A DNA stretch of 56,772 nt from Dysgonamonadaceae bacterium (GCA_031269685.1 JAISYU010000027.1:1-56772), one strand, 5' to 3'. Numbered from the stretch's first letter, positions 35,391-44,675 are shown. Numbers and translations are program-made. Notes: generated from the sequence alone by a model not told the origin.

Positions 35391-35843
35391 ATGAACTCTA
35401 CAGTTACATACAGTATCGTAAAGATGATGCCGAATACGGAAAATTCACTCACAACAGCAGTGGGAAACGGGAATCGGACATCAGGGTCGCTTCCAACAAC
35501 GGTGGGAAGTAAGAATCTGATGCGAAAATTACTTCCCAACATTGCGGAAAATAAGAATCACATGAGAAAGTTACTTCCCAACGTTGCGGAAAACAAGAAT
35601 CTGATGCGAAAGTTATTTTCCGCAACGTTGGGAAACGAGAATCTGACGCGAAAGTTATTTTCCGCAACGTTGGGAAGCAAGAATCTGATGCGAAAGTTAT
35701 TTTCCGCAACGTTGGGAAACAAGAATCTGACGCGAAAGTTATTTTCCGCAACGTTGGGAAGCAAGAATCTGATGAGAAAGTTATTTTCCGCAACGTTGGG
35801 AAACTTACCGAAACAAGAAATATTAACTAAAATAAAACTATAA
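35391..35843 (+). CDS. Possible repeat-protein or leader ORF across array B
   Basis: A 150-codon frame starting at ATG 35391 and ending with TAA one base before the DUF6261 ATG. From about residue 13 it is built from 7- and 14-residue repeats such as KNLMRKLFSATLGN, giving a Lys/Asn/Leu-rich basic protein. No family is recognised. For coding: a promoter next to the ATG, an unbroken frame, and coupling-distance to the next gene. Against coding: the repeat unit is a multiple of three, so several frames are open on both strands, and similar arrays elsewhere lack good starts. It may be a leader rather than a working protein. Confidence 0.4.
   Translation: MNSTVTYSIVKMMPNTENSLTTAVGNGNRTSGSLPTTVGSKNLMRKLLPNIAENKNHMRKLLPNVAENKNLMRKLFSATLGNENLTRKLFSATLGSKNLMRKLFSATLGNKNLTRKLFSATLGSKNLMRKLFSATLGNLPKQEILTKIKL
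35427..35804 (+). repeat. 21-bp tandem array B with inverted units
   Basis: Exactly eighteen 21-base units (378 bases). Two unit types alternate: X starts AAGAATCTGATGCGAAAGTT and Y starts TTTTCCGCAACGTTGGGAA. In the two XY pairs at 35532-35594 the Y core is present as its reverse complement (TTCCCAACGTTGCGGAA), whereas in the five pairs from 35616 on it is in the forward orientation. The first six units (35427-35531 and earlier partners) are more diverged. Y is a quasi-palindrome centred on AACGTT. Confidence 0.95.
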
Positions 35844-35844
35844 T

Positions 35845-36771
35845 ATGAAAATAGTAAAAGCAAGACTTGAGTATTATCGCAATGAAGCGCATTTTCAAAT
35901 GATGTCTTTATTCCAAAAGAGGTTGGCGGCAGACCCCGCCGTAGTGAATATCGTTGCAACCCTTATGGGCACATTCAACACCGAAGTAGAACTCGAAAGC
36001 AAACTCGTTGACGCCGTCCGGAGCAGCCCCTACACCGAGCAACTTGAAGAACTCGACAAGCGGCTTGACCGCGCGATAGTCGGATTAAGCGCTACCATTG
36101 AAGCAGATCTTCACCACTACAACTCCCAGATTGTTGAGGCTGCAAAGAAGATCGCCCTGAGACTGAAAGCCTTTCGTGGCGAAATCGAAAAGAAGCCCTA
36201 CGAGGAAGAATCCGCCGCTGTGAAAGTTCTGCTAAATGACCTGAAAACAACATATTCCGCAGAAGTCGGAACGCTGAGTCTGAGCGGATGGGTGTTTGAG
36301 ATTTCGGATGCGCAGACGACATTCGAGGAATTATTCCTCAAGCGTGACGACGAACGGGCATCCCGTCCGACGGAAAAATTGCCCGATGTCCGTAAGCGGG
36401 TTAACGTCCTCTACCGCAATATGGTAGAATTGATTGACGCTTACGGCTCTCTCAACGGATACGATGTAACAAGCGACTTTATCGGTAAAGTCAACAGCGA
36501 CATCACCTATTTTAACGAGCACATTCACAGTCATGCGAAGAAAAACATTGACAAAGCGATTGTTAACGACATCCCTCCACAGGTCTATACCGACGAACCC
36601 GTCGTTCCGATGCCGGAGGTGTTTTACGATGACAAAAAACTTGTCTTCACCCGAGACTATGAACTCTCTTACCGCGACAATGACGGACCCGGCACGGCGC
36701 TGGTCACGATACACGGTAAAGGTTTATACAAAGGTCGTAAGCAGGTGAGCTTTAATATCGTAAAAGAGTGA
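35845..36771 (+). CDS. DUF6261 family protein, copy 2
   Basis: A 308-residue protein collinear with copy 1 at 16-954. Residues 20-110 are almost identical (including DKRLDRAIVGL and TIEADLHHYN), and the end differs (about residues 200-308). It has no signal peptide. The function of the family is unknown. It is preceded by the array-B ORF (one-base gap) and followed, 94 bases on, by a gene for a secreted BspA-like protein, which matches the pairing seen with copy 1. The conserved N-terminus suggests recent duplication or gene conversion. Confidence 0.82.
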   Translation: MKIVKARLEYYRNEAHFQMMSLFQKRLAADPAVVNIVATLMGTFNTEVELESKLVDAVRSSPYTEQLEELDKRLDRAIVGLSATIEADLHHYNSQIVEAAKKIALRLKAFRGEIEKKPYEEESAAVKVLLNDLKTTYSAEVGTLSLSGWVFEISDAQTTFEELFLKRDDERASRPTEKLPDVRKRVNVLYRNMVELIDAYGSLNGYDVTSDFIGKVNSDITYFNEHIHSHAKKNIDKAIVNDIPPQVYTDEPVVPMPEVFYDDKKLVFTRDYELSYRDNDGPGTALVTIHGKGLYKGRKQVSFNIVKE

Positions 36772-36865
36772 GGAGTGAGGAATGAGCGTCCTTAAAGACC
36801 TTATTTGAGAGAGAGAAATAAATAACAAACAAATATTGAACAGTAACATTAAAAAACAAAACCAA

Positions 36866-38218
36866 ATGAAAAAGTATCTTCTAACTATGATCGCACTCTT
36901 CATGCTGAGCGCAACAGGTTTCGCGGAAATCATAGAATCCGGCACAACCGGAGACTGTACGTGGACGCTTTCGGATGATGGTACGCTAACTATTAGCGGT
37001 ACAGGGGCGATGCCTGATTATACCTCTTTGAGTCTTGCTCCCTGGTATGCTTACTTTTCTTCAATTACAACGGTCGTAATTGGGGATGGTGTAACAAGTA
37101 TTGGAAATGAGGCTTTTTACATGTGCAGCAATATGACTTCAGTTACTATTGGAAACAGTGTAACAAGTATTGGAAAGTATGCTTTTAACGGTTGTGAGAA
37201 ACTGACTTCCGTTACCATTCCTAACAGCGTAACAAGTATTGGAGATTTTGCTTTTAACTCTTGCGACGGACTGACTTCAGTTACCATTCCCAACAGCGTG
37301 ACAAGTATTAAAGCGGCTGCTTTTTCCTATTGCAGCAGTTTGTCTTCCGTTACTATTGGAAGCAGTGTAACAAGTATTGGAGGTGGTGCTTTTAGAGATT
37401 GCAGCAAACTGACTTCCGTTACCAATCTTAACCCGACGCCGCAAAGCATAAACAACATGGTATTTCAAAACGTTGATTTAATTAACGCCACGCTTTACTT
37501 TCCCGCCGAGTCTATTGAAGATTACAAAGCCGCAGAAATATGGAAGGAGTTCGGAAATATTGTTCCCCTATTCCATGTCTCAATAACCGCTAATAATCCA
37601 AGCATGGGAACTGTTACCGGAACAGGAGATTATACGGAAAACAGCACAGTAACTATTACTGCAACCGCAAATCCTGGTTACAAGTTCGTTAAATGGGATG
37701 ATGACAATACACAGAATCCTCGAACAATAACCGTAACACAGGATATAACCTGTACGGCTATATTTGAAGCAATCACTTATCATGTAACAGTGAGCGCCAA
37801 CAATACAAGCATGGGAACTGTTACCGGAACAGGAGATTATGAGGAAAACAGCACGGCAACTATCAGTGCAACCGCTAATCCGGGTTACAAATTTGTGAAA
37901 TGGGATGATGACGATACGCAGAATCCGAGAACAATAACCGTAACGCAGGATACAACCTATACGGCGATATTTGATGTCAACACAAACATACAGCAGACGT
38001 CGGATAATGATGTCAGCATTTATCCGAACCCTGTCACGGAAAGTTTCCGCATCAACGGCATCACTGCACCGACAGAGGTAACAGTAACCGATCTTAGTGG
38101 TCGAACAGTATTACAGCAAATCGTCGAAGCCGGTGAATCTGTCGCAGCAGGTAATTTTCCAAATGGTGTTTACCTCGTTCGTGCAGGCGGTAAGACATTG
38201 AAGGTAGTGAAGAACTAA
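36866..38218 (+). CDS. Secreted BspA-like LRR protein with InlB repeats and T9SS tail
   Basis: A 450-residue exported protein. Signal peptide in residues 1-20 (FMLSATGFA). Residues about 70-195 hold five 23-residue BspA-type leucine-rich repeats (VTIPNSVTSIGDFAF). Residues about 238-375 are two divergent InlB B-repeats (NPGYKFVKWDDDN). The last 70 residues are a T9SS type-A sorting domain (VSIYPNPVTESFRI, NGVYLVRAGGKTLKVVKN). It is a probable surface adhesin. The start is ATG 36866, where the signal peptide begins; an earlier in-frame ATG adds eleven polar residues. Confidence 0.88.
   Translation: MKKYLLTMIALFMLSATGFAEIIESGTTGDCTWTLSDDGTLTISGTGAMPDYTSLSLAPWYAYFSSITTVVIGDGVTSIGNEAFYMCSNMTSVTIGNSVTSIGKYAFNGCEKLTSVTIPNSVTSIGDFAFNSCDGLTSVTIPNSVTSIKAAAFSYCSSLSSVTIGSSVTSIGGGAFRDCSKLTSVTNLNPTPQSINNMVFQNVDLINATLYFPAESIEDYKAAEIWKEFGNIVPLFHVSITANNPSMGTVTGTGDYTENSTVTITATANPGYKFVKWDDDNTQNPRTITVTQDITCTAIFEAITYHVTVSANNTSMGTVTGTGDYEENSTATISATANPGYKFVKWDDDDTQNPRTITVTQDTTYTAIFDVNTNIQQTSDNDVSIYPNPVTESFRINGITAPTEVTVTDLSGRTVLQQIVEAGESVAAGNFPNGVYLVRAGGKTLKVVKN
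37083..37430 (+). repeat. 69-bp coding repeats (BspA LRR)
   Basis: Five near-identical 69-base units share GTAACAAGTATTGGA about every 69 bases (near 37092, 37161, 37230, 37299, 37368). High DNA identity allows unequal recombination with whole 23-residue repeats gained or lost in frame. The InlB repeats downstream recur at 207 bases (37601 and 37808). Confidence 0.8.
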
Positions 38219-38365
38219 AAGTTAAGAGTTCAAGGTGTCAGGTGTCCAATCCTAAAATAGGACAGTTATGAAAAAGATAATTCTTACAACATAAGGAATA
38301 ATAAATCCCTGTAAGGTAAATTTATCAAAGAATAAAACATTGCCTGACATCTTTTTTATTTATTC

Positions 38366-39631
38366 TTAATGAGCGACTATATAGGCGGATACCTGACCGC
38401 TGATCTGCATGAGCGAGATCTCGCACAGTTTGGTACTGAACTGCGCTTGCAAGAGGCGTTCTTCCGCGTTTAGCAGGCTGTTCTGTGCTTCGCGGAGTTC
38501 GATTCCGGCAAGCGTTCCCAAGCGATAGCGATCAATTGCTATTTCGTAGTTTTCACGAGCCGACTGCAAGTTTTCAGTTTCTAAGCGTATCAGGTCGAGA
38601 TTGTTACGGTAGGCAGTCAACATTGAGGACAGGTCTGCATCGAGTGACTGTTCCGTCTGTTTGTATTGCAGTTGCCTGTTTTCCGAAGTGATTGCCGCGT
38701 TTTTCTGCTCCCGTTGCCGGTTTAATCCGTCAAAGATGTTGAATCCGAGAGTAAAGCCGTACGTAAACCCGCGATCCTGCTGTTTCGGTGTGTCGGAGAT
38801 ATTTGTATTGAGAGTGTATCCGTATCCTGCGTTTAATTTGAGATACGGATAATTACGTCCTTTCAACGCACGAAGGTCGAGTTCGCTGACTTTTCGGTTT
38901 ATAGCGGCAAGGAGCAGGGTAGAGTTTGCGTGATGCATTGCTTTTCTGAGTTCGTCTCCGCTGAGCGTAGGATTGAGCATGATTACCGAATCGGTAACTG
39001 TTATTTTCTGTGAAACATTATCTACAGCCATCATCCTGTTTAGGTTTATTGCTGATGTCTGGACGACTTCGTACTGTTTGAGAAGGCTGGAACTGTCAGC
39101 GTTGAAATCTACCCTTGCCTGCAGCATATCAAGTCGTGATTCTGACCCGATGTAATACTTCTCTGCTGCGATCCTCATTCGTTCTTTCGATAACGACACG
39201 GCGTATTTGAGGTTGGCTAAGCGGAGGTTCTGATTGACGTGGTTATAGTATTCTGCGGTAAGGTTAGCGAGCAAGTTTTCGATAGCAATCTGTGTATTAA
39301 ATTCGCCGATTGAGTGGAATTGTTTAAGCCGTTTATAGTTTGTTTGCATTTGCAGTCCGTCGAAGACAGTCCATTCTATATTCAATCCGGCGGTAGTTTC
39401 ATGACTATTGTCGGTTCCGGCATGTGCGGCGTTAAGGTTGAGTGAAGGGAGGAAGCCGGCGTTTCCCCATGTAACGTTATTGCTGCTGATTCGTTCTTCG
39501 TTGCGGATGATACGTATTTCGTAATTCCTTTCAAGACCTGTTTCGAGGCAGCGCTGCAGGTCGTACTGTTCCTGGGCGTTTAACGTAAAAGCCAGTTTAA
39601 ACAGTATTATTATCAGGCAGGGATTTCGCAT
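38366..39631 (-). CDS. TolC-family outer-membrane efflux protein
   Basis: A 421-residue protein with a short signal peptide (residues 1-19, ending LNA) and two OEP repeats: long helices rich in Leu/Asn/Gln with LANLKYAVSLSKERM and YEIAIDRYRLGTLAGIELREA, typical of TolC channels. It would be the outer-membrane duct of a tripartite exporter, but no membrane-fusion protein or pump gene is nearby. It follows the GH95-like gene by 18 bases, giving an odd operon of carbohydrate genes and a channel. Confidence 0.88.
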   Translation of the reverse strand: MRNPCLIIILFKLAFTLNAQEQYDLQRCLETGLERNYEIRIIRNEERISSNNVTWGNAGFLPSLNLNAAHAGTDNSHETTAGLNIEWTVFDGLQMQTNYKRLKQFHSIGEFNTQIAIENLLANLTAEYYNHVNQNLRLANLKYAVSLSKERMRIAAEKYYIGSESRLDMLQARVDFNADSSSLLKQYEVVQTSAINLNRMMAVDNVSQKITVTDSVIMLNPTLSGDELRKAMHHANSTLLLAAINRKVSELDLRALKGRNYPYLKLNAGYGYTLNTNISDTPKQQDRGFTYGFTLGFNIFDGLNRQREQKNAAITSENRQLQYKQTEQSLDADLSSMLTAYRNNLDLIRLETENLQSARENYEIAIDRYRLGTLAGIELREAQNSLLNAEERLLQAQFSTKLCEISLMQISGQVSAYIVAH

Positions 39632-39649
39632 GAGGAAGTTTCTTTATAT

Positions 39650-41926
39650 TTATTGAGGGGATATTGAATATTTTGTGTTTTGTTTTGTTATTATATGCAA
39701 CGTATCTCCTTCGTAAATTGTATCGCTATCGACGGATGTTACGCGGACTTTGCGCCCTGACCATGGATTGAGCATGTTCAATGTCTTGCCTTTTTCACTG
39801 AATACAGAAACCTTGTTGACTTCGCCGGCTGTCAGGGATGCGGATATGAGGAATGCACCGACGGTGCGGATGTTGTGGAACTGTGCATCTTTCTTGCGCG
39901 ACCAGACAGGAAACAAGCGGGTGATACCCTGATGTCCCATACAGAGCATTTCATTGATTGTATTTGGCACGGTACTCCAGTTTTCGACGCCGTGCGGATT
40001 GTCTAATTGGAATCCATTTGTGAAGGTATGCGCAGCGTAACGGTTGAGATGTTCGGTTATAGTGTCAGGATCAAGACCGATGCGGACTGCCGTTGGGAAG
40101 ATGCTGTTGCTGGCGTTTCCATCGAGGAAGTTTTTATATTTGATGGTATTGCGGGCTATTTCCAAAGTTTTTGGCGGGCTGCCGAGTCCAACCTGTTCGC
40201 CAGGGTAAATATGTTGCAGAGCGAGAGAATTACCGTCGCATAAATCGAAACCTCGTTCCGAGAGACGAAAGACGGTTTTGCCGTCGCGTTCCATTAAGGG
40301 AGATTCTGCGATATTGTCACGGATGTGGGTCCATTTATCGCGGCGGTCGGCATCTTTACCGAGCAGTTCGCTCATATCAAGCGCTGTTTGCATTGTCTGG
40401 CGCACGAATCCGAGGGAAAGTATTGGATTGAAGTCTTCCAGGGTAGTGCCTTCGTGGATGGCATCGTTGTAGATGACATAGCGTCCGGTTTCCCATTTGA
40501 CATAGTTTTCCCAGAATGTAGCGCATGCTTTTACGAAAGGATATACCTTGTTCGTAAATTCCTCGTCGAAGGTGCGGTAGAAATGGAATGCCATATTGAC
40601 AACGCAGTACGATGCGTTGCTTTTTTGTCCCCAGAACATTCCGCCGTACTGTATGTTATTGCTTTTTCGCCATGAAGGAACCGCCTGTTCCATTGCGTCT
40701 GACCATCGCGTTGTTTCGATACCGAGCGGTCCTATTCCAACCGGATATATTACCCCGTCGGGGATTCCGGATATCTTTTCGGAGTAATATTTCCCACGTT
40801 CCATGAATGCGAGAATGGGGCTGTAGAATGGTTCTGCCTGTTCTGTGCGGTTTGCGGAATAGAGGGCGTAGAACGGCGCCTGGAAGTTATAGTTCAGATG
40901 GTAGTCAGCCATCCATGCCGGTTGTTCTTTTGTAACCCATGTGCCGAGCAATCCAGGCGGGAAATCTTTGTCGCGGCAACAGGAGGCTGTGCCGTACAGG
41001 GAGAGGTAGTATAGCCGTTCAATTGCGGAGTCAGGAATTGAGACCCATGATTTAGCCCAGTAATCGTGCCACCATTCTCTGTGTTGTTTTTTCAGGACAT
41101 TCAAATAATCTTTCCCTGTAACATTGTTTACTTTTTCGGTTGCGGTCAGTTTTGGGTTTTCACTTTTGAAATTACTTGAAGTAGCGAGCACGAATGAAAC
41201 CGGGCGTCCTTGCTTCAGAACAAACTTGCCGGGCTCTTCCTGAGACCGGATATTATCATCGCCTGTAAGGCGTAGCGCTATTGATGCTTTTGTTGGAATA
41301 TCGACCGAGTCTTCAAACGCACGTGTTGCATAAAAAACTCCGTCCCCGTATCCGGTTTCGTGAACGCCGGGAAAAGGTCTGTCAATAGGACGGTGGTAAT
41401 CGATGTTGTCGTATTCTACGGAGCCTGCCGCAATTAATCTAAGGTATCCTGGCAATTCCCCTTTGCCTTCCATTGAGATCTCGACCGACAGAATATCATC
41501 GGTTGCGGCGAGGAAGGTTTTATAAACGACCGTCGTGTCGCCTTTTATGAAGCGCGCTTCGGTTATAGCGTCGTAGATGTTTTGTTCTACAAGGTACTCT
41601 GCGCCTGCAAGGTCCGGTATAGAAATTTCCAATTTTCCAAGCGCCAGCGGATATGATTCATTATGCGCTGATTTCAGCCGCCAGAAGTCATTACGGGCAA
41701 TGTAAAATATTTGCCTTTCCGGTTGACCGGCTAATGCGACGCCCATGTATCCGTTGCCCAGCAAAGGTGCATCAACCGAAACCTTGGACGGGATACGGCG
41801 TGGAGGCTCATTGAAACGGATTACATGTTTAGAAATAACAGAGGCAGGGTTATCTGACGGCTGGCAACTGCAGCAGATGATGGTACATGCGATTGCTGCT
41901 AATAGTAAAAGGTTTTTCTTTGTCAT
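39650..41926 (-). CDS. GH95-like glycoside hydrolase lipoprotein
   Basis: A 758-residue lipoprotein (signal peptide ending CCSC, so Cys19 or Cys20 is lipidated). The N-terminal beta-sandwich begins VDAPLLGNGYMGVALAG; the middle is an (alpha/alpha)6 barrel. The segment YHLNYNFQAPFYALYSANR matches the paired Asn site of GH95 alpha-fucosidases/galactosidases, and INEMLCMGHQGITRLFPVW matches the GH95 C-terminal side. The closing beta domain is clear. Overall similarity is distant, so GH95 membership and substrate are uncertain. Start at ATG 41926, five bases after the glycogen synthase stop. Confidence 0.6.
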   Translation of the reverse strand: MTKKNLLLLAAIACTIICCSCQPSDNPASVISKHVIRFNEPPRRIPSKVSVDAPLLGNGYMGVALAGQPERQIFYIARNDFWRLKSAHNESYPLALGKLEISIPDLAGAEYLVEQNIYDAITEARFIKGDTTVVYKTFLAATDDILSVEISMEGKGELPGYLRLIAAGSVEYDNIDYHRPIDRPFPGVHETGYGDGVFYATRAFEDSVDIPTKASIALRLTGDDNIRSQEEPGKFVLKQGRPVSFVLATSSNFKSENPKLTATEKVNNVTGKDYLNVLKKQHREWWHDYWAKSWVSIPDSAIERLYYLSLYGTASCCRDKDFPPGLLGTWVTKEQPAWMADYHLNYNFQAPFYALYSANRTEQAEPFYSPILAFMERGKYYSEKISGIPDGVIYPVGIGPLGIETTRWSDAMEQAVPSWRKSNNIQYGGMFWGQKSNASYCVVNMAFHFYRTFDEEFTNKVYPFVKACATFWENYVKWETGRYVIYNDAIHEGTTLEDFNPILSLGFVRQTMQTALDMSELLGKDADRRDKWTHIRDNIAESPLMERDGKTVFRLSERGFDLCDGNSLALQHIYPGEQVGLGSPPKTLEIARNTIKYKNFLDGNASNSIFPTAVRIGLDPDTITEHLNRYAAHTFTNGFQLDNPHGVENWSTVPNTINEMLCMGHQGITRLFPVWSRKKDAQFHNIRTVGAFLISASLTAGEVNKVSVFSEKGKTLNMLNPWSGRKVRVTSVDSDTIYEGDTLHIITKQNTKYSISPQ

Positions 41927-41930
41927 AGGA

Positions 41931-43559
41931 CTATTTTTCATAAGCATTAAGATAATATCTGATAAAATGTTTCCATTCTGCTTTACCGGCAAGTTTTCGC
42001 GTCTTTACCGCGACTTTTAATACTTGTTTTTCATTCCACAAGGAAGCGTCGATAATATATTCTTTTATTTTCTCCGCAGCCTTAAAATAATTTTCCTCGT
42101 CTCTTGTGATGACCGCTACGCCTTCTGCTGCGCTGTCGCCGGAAACGCCTTCGCTTTTCGCCCAAAGTCCGAATCCTGTGAGGTTTGTTGTGACGGTTGG
42201 TATCCCGAATGCGATACTTTCCAGCGGCGTGTATCCCCAGGGCTCATAATAGGATGGGAAAACGGTTAGATCAATTCCTGTGAGCAAATCGTAGTATAGT
42301 ATGTTAAATATTCCGTCGTTTCCATTGAGATATGAAGGTACGAAGATGATTTTTGTTTTCCCGTCTTTATTCAGGAAATTGAGATGGCGGAGATAATTGC
42401 AGACCGGATCGGATTCAATGTTGGACAAATTATGGGTATAATACGGATTTTGCAGTGGAATCATTGCCTTGCTTTTCCTGTTTCCAAGACGTTCTTTTAA
42501 ATCTTCACGTTCGCCGTCGATACCTGCCGGGACGAAGATAAATGCGATTATTTCCCTTTCCGGCTCCGACAGCCTCACCCTGTTCAAAGCTTCGATAAAA
42601 AGGTCAATTCCTTTATTTTTATATTCGTACCGTCCTGAAATAGCGACAACGAAGGTATCGGGAAGGATTTTTTCACCGATAAGACAATGTGCGACATCGA
42701 ATAGCCGTTTCCTTGCTTTTTTCCGTTTAGCTTCAAAAGATTTCTCATTCGGGACGAGATCCGCTTCAAATCCGTTAGGAGTAATCATATCAGGTTCTTT
42801 ATTGAGGAATTGTTTACATTCTTTTGCAGTCAGGAGGCTTACCGTAGTAAATATGTCTGTATTATGGGCGGCTTGTTTTTCGAGCGAATGTTTAGCTTCC
42901 ATTCCAAGTTCTCGCGCCATTTGGTCACCGTCGTAGTTTCCGAACTGACTGTAAAGCGGTTTATTGTTGTAGCAGATAGATCGTCCGATTGAAGTGGCGT
43001 GCGTCGTGAAAGATGTTTTTATTTCGGGCATACTGTCTTTCAGTGAGAGCACTCCCATTCCGAGTGACCATTCGTGGAATTGCGCCAGGACGTTCTTATT
43101 AACAAGATTAAGGTATCGGTAAATGCTTTTTATCACTTTTGCTGCGGCAAAAGAAAATATACAGCAGTCGTCGTAGTCACCGTTTGCGTTGAGCGAGTCT
43201 ACGCCGAATTTTTCCCACATACGGTGATACAGTTTATCTTTTTCCGGCATCAATACTTTATAGTCAACGAGTACAGCGACAGGTTTGCCAGGAACGTTCC
43301 ATCGCCCGACTTTCACTGTAAGTCCTTCTTTTGTTGCAGTTTCTTTCCAGCCACTGAGTACTGTTCCGTTTTCTGTGAAATCGACATTCTTTTTGTCAGA
43401 TAACAGGTCTGGACCGATAAAAACAAGGTTATCGCCGATTATATCGCCGAGTGTTTTTGCTTTTGTCGACAATACGGTGTATATTCCGCCTACTTTGTTG
43501 CAGACTTCCCACGATGATTCAAACATGAAGTCCGGTAAATGAAGTTTTGTTTTTGCCAT
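41931..43559 (-). CDS. Glycogen synthase, GT3 (eukaryote-like) type
   Basis: A 542-residue glycosyltransferase that extends alpha-1,4-glucan. The N-terminus (DFMFESSWEVCNKVGGIYTV) and C-terminal blocks (YYEPWGYTPLESIAFGIPTV, the E-x7-E donor site) match the GT3 glycogen synthase found in Bacteroidota, distinct from bacterial GT5 GlgA. Start at ATG 43559, where homology begins, with a -7 box 21 bases upstream. It leads a minus-strand run with the GH95-like and TolC genes. Confidence 0.88.
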   Translation of the reverse strand: MAKTKLHLPDFMFESSWEVCNKVGGIYTVLSTKAKTLGDIIGDNLVFIGPDLLSDKKNVDFTENGTVLSGWKETATKEGLTVKVGRWNVPGKPVAVLVDYKVLMPEKDKLYHRMWEKFGVDSLNANGDYDDCCIFSFAAAKVIKSIYRYLNLVNKNVLAQFHEWSLGMGVLSLKDSMPEIKTSFTTHATSIGRSICYNNKPLYSQFGNYDGDQMARELGMEAKHSLEKQAAHNTDIFTTVSLLTAKECKQFLNKEPDMITPNGFEADLVPNEKSFEAKRKKARKRLFDVAHCLIGEKILPDTFVVAISGRYEYKNKGIDLFIEALNRVRLSEPEREIIAFIFVPAGIDGEREDLKERLGNRKSKAMIPLQNPYYTHNLSNIESDPVCNYLRHLNFLNKDGKTKIIFVPSYLNGNDGIFNILYYDLLTGIDLTVFPSYYEPWGYTPLESIAFGIPTVTTNLTGFGLWAKSEGVSGDSAAEGVAVITRDEENYFKAAEKIKEYIIDASLWNEKQVLKVAVKTRKLAGKAEWKHFIRYYLNAYEK

Positions 43560-43580
43560 ACAGTAGTAATTTTCAGGCTG

Positions 43581-43588
43581 CAAATTTA
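43581..43588 (-). promoter_or_regulatory. -7 box TAAATTTG for glycogen synthase
   Basis: Minus strand, 21 bases before the ATG, divergent from the tdh promoter. Confidence 0.65.
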
Positions 43589-43630
43589 CATTAAATAATT
43601 GATTTTTATATAAAGCCGAAAAAAAACGAG

Positions 43631-43638
43631 TAACTTTG
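43631..43638 (+). promoter_or_regulatory. -7 box TAACTTTG for tdh
   Basis: Ends 14 bases before the tdh ATG at 43653. Confidence 0.7.
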
Positions 43639-43652
43639 CGGAAAATTTTTTT

Positions 43653-44675
43653 ATGAAGGCATTAGTTAAAAAATTTGCGGAAAAGGGAATATGGCTTGAA
43701 AATGTTCCGCTACCGATAATCGGTAAAGATGATGTTTTGGTAAAGATAACAAAGAACGCGATATGCGGCACAGATCTCCATATATATGAATGGAATCGCT
43801 GGGCACAGGCTACGATAAAGCCACCGATGACAATTGGTCATGAATATGTCGGCGTAGTCGTTGACCGCGGCGCGAACGTAAAAAATATAGAAATTGGGCA
43901 GCGGGTGACGGGCGAAGGTCATACTTACTGCGGGCACTGCCGTAATTGCAGGCGCGGGAAATTGCACGTCTGCGAAAATTCTATAGGCATCGGCGTCAAC
44001 CGTGACGGTGCGATGGCTGAATATTTGTCTTTGCCGGCGACGAATGTTATTCAACTTGACAATCGCATCTCCGACGACATGGCATCAATCATGGATCCCT
44101 TCGGAAATGCAACACATACAGCGTTTTCTTTTCCTTTGCTCGGTGAAGACGTTTTGATTACCGGCGCGGGATTAATCGGCTGTATGGCGACTGCGATAAC
44201 CCGATTTGCGGGATCGAGGTATGTAGTAGTTACCGATGTAAATGAATACCGCCTTAACCTTGCTCGGCAGATGGGCGCTACGAAAACGGTAAATCCTGCG
44301 AAAGGGGAGAAAGTTTCGGATATAATGAATGAACTTAACATTAAAGGCTTTGACGTCGGGCTGGAAATGTCCGGCGCACCGCAGGCGTTCAACGAAATGC
44401 TTGATTCGATGTATAACGGCTCAAGTGTTTCATTACTCGGCATTTTGCCCGACGGTTCTGGAATAAATTGGAGTAAGGTTATTTTTAAGGCATTAACGTT
44501 AAAAGGTATCTACGGTCGTGAGATGTGGGAGACCTGGTACAAGATGCAGCAGATGCTTATCGCAGGAATCGACATTTCGCCGGTTATCACTCACCGTTTC
44601 GGGATAGACGATTTCCAGATGGGATTTGACGCAATGGAAAGCGGACAATGCGGTAAAGTCCTGCTGGAATGGTAA
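43653..44675 (+). CDS. tdh: L-threonine 3-dehydrogenase
   Basis: A 340-residue zinc alcohol dehydrogenase that oxidises threonine to 2-amino-3-ketobutyrate. Catalytic zinc ligands are in [10 protein letters not shown] (Cys38) and GHEYVG (His64, Glu65). The structural zinc site is Cys94, Cys97, Cys100, Cys108. The NAD-binding turn is [14 protein letters not shown]-specific similarity ([14 protein letters not shown]) separates it from other family members. Its usual partner Kbl is not in the window. A terminator hairpin follows. Confidence 0.93.
   Translation: MKALVKKFAEKGIWLENVPLPIIGKDDVLVKITKNAICGTDLHIYEWNRWAQATIKPPMTIGHEYVGVVVDRGANVKNIEIGQRVTGEGHTYCGHCRNCRRGKLHVCENSIGIGVNRDGAMAEYLSLPATNVIQLDNRISDDMASIMDPFGNATHTAFSFPLLGEDVLITGAGLIGCMATAITRFAGSRYVVVTDVNEYRLNLARQMGATKTVNPAKGEKVSDIMNELNIKGFDVGLEMSGAPQAFNEMLDSMYNGSSVSLLGILPDGSGINWSKVIFKALTLKGIYGREMWETWYKMQQMLIAGIDISPVITHRFGIDDFQMGFDAMESGQCGKVLLEW

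Noticed and set aside
38231-38353. Imperfect inverted repeat AAGGTGTCAGG / CCTGACATCTT between the convergent LRR and tolC genes
   Set aside because: The arms are about 100 bases apart with one mismatch; too weak to call a terminator or an element end.
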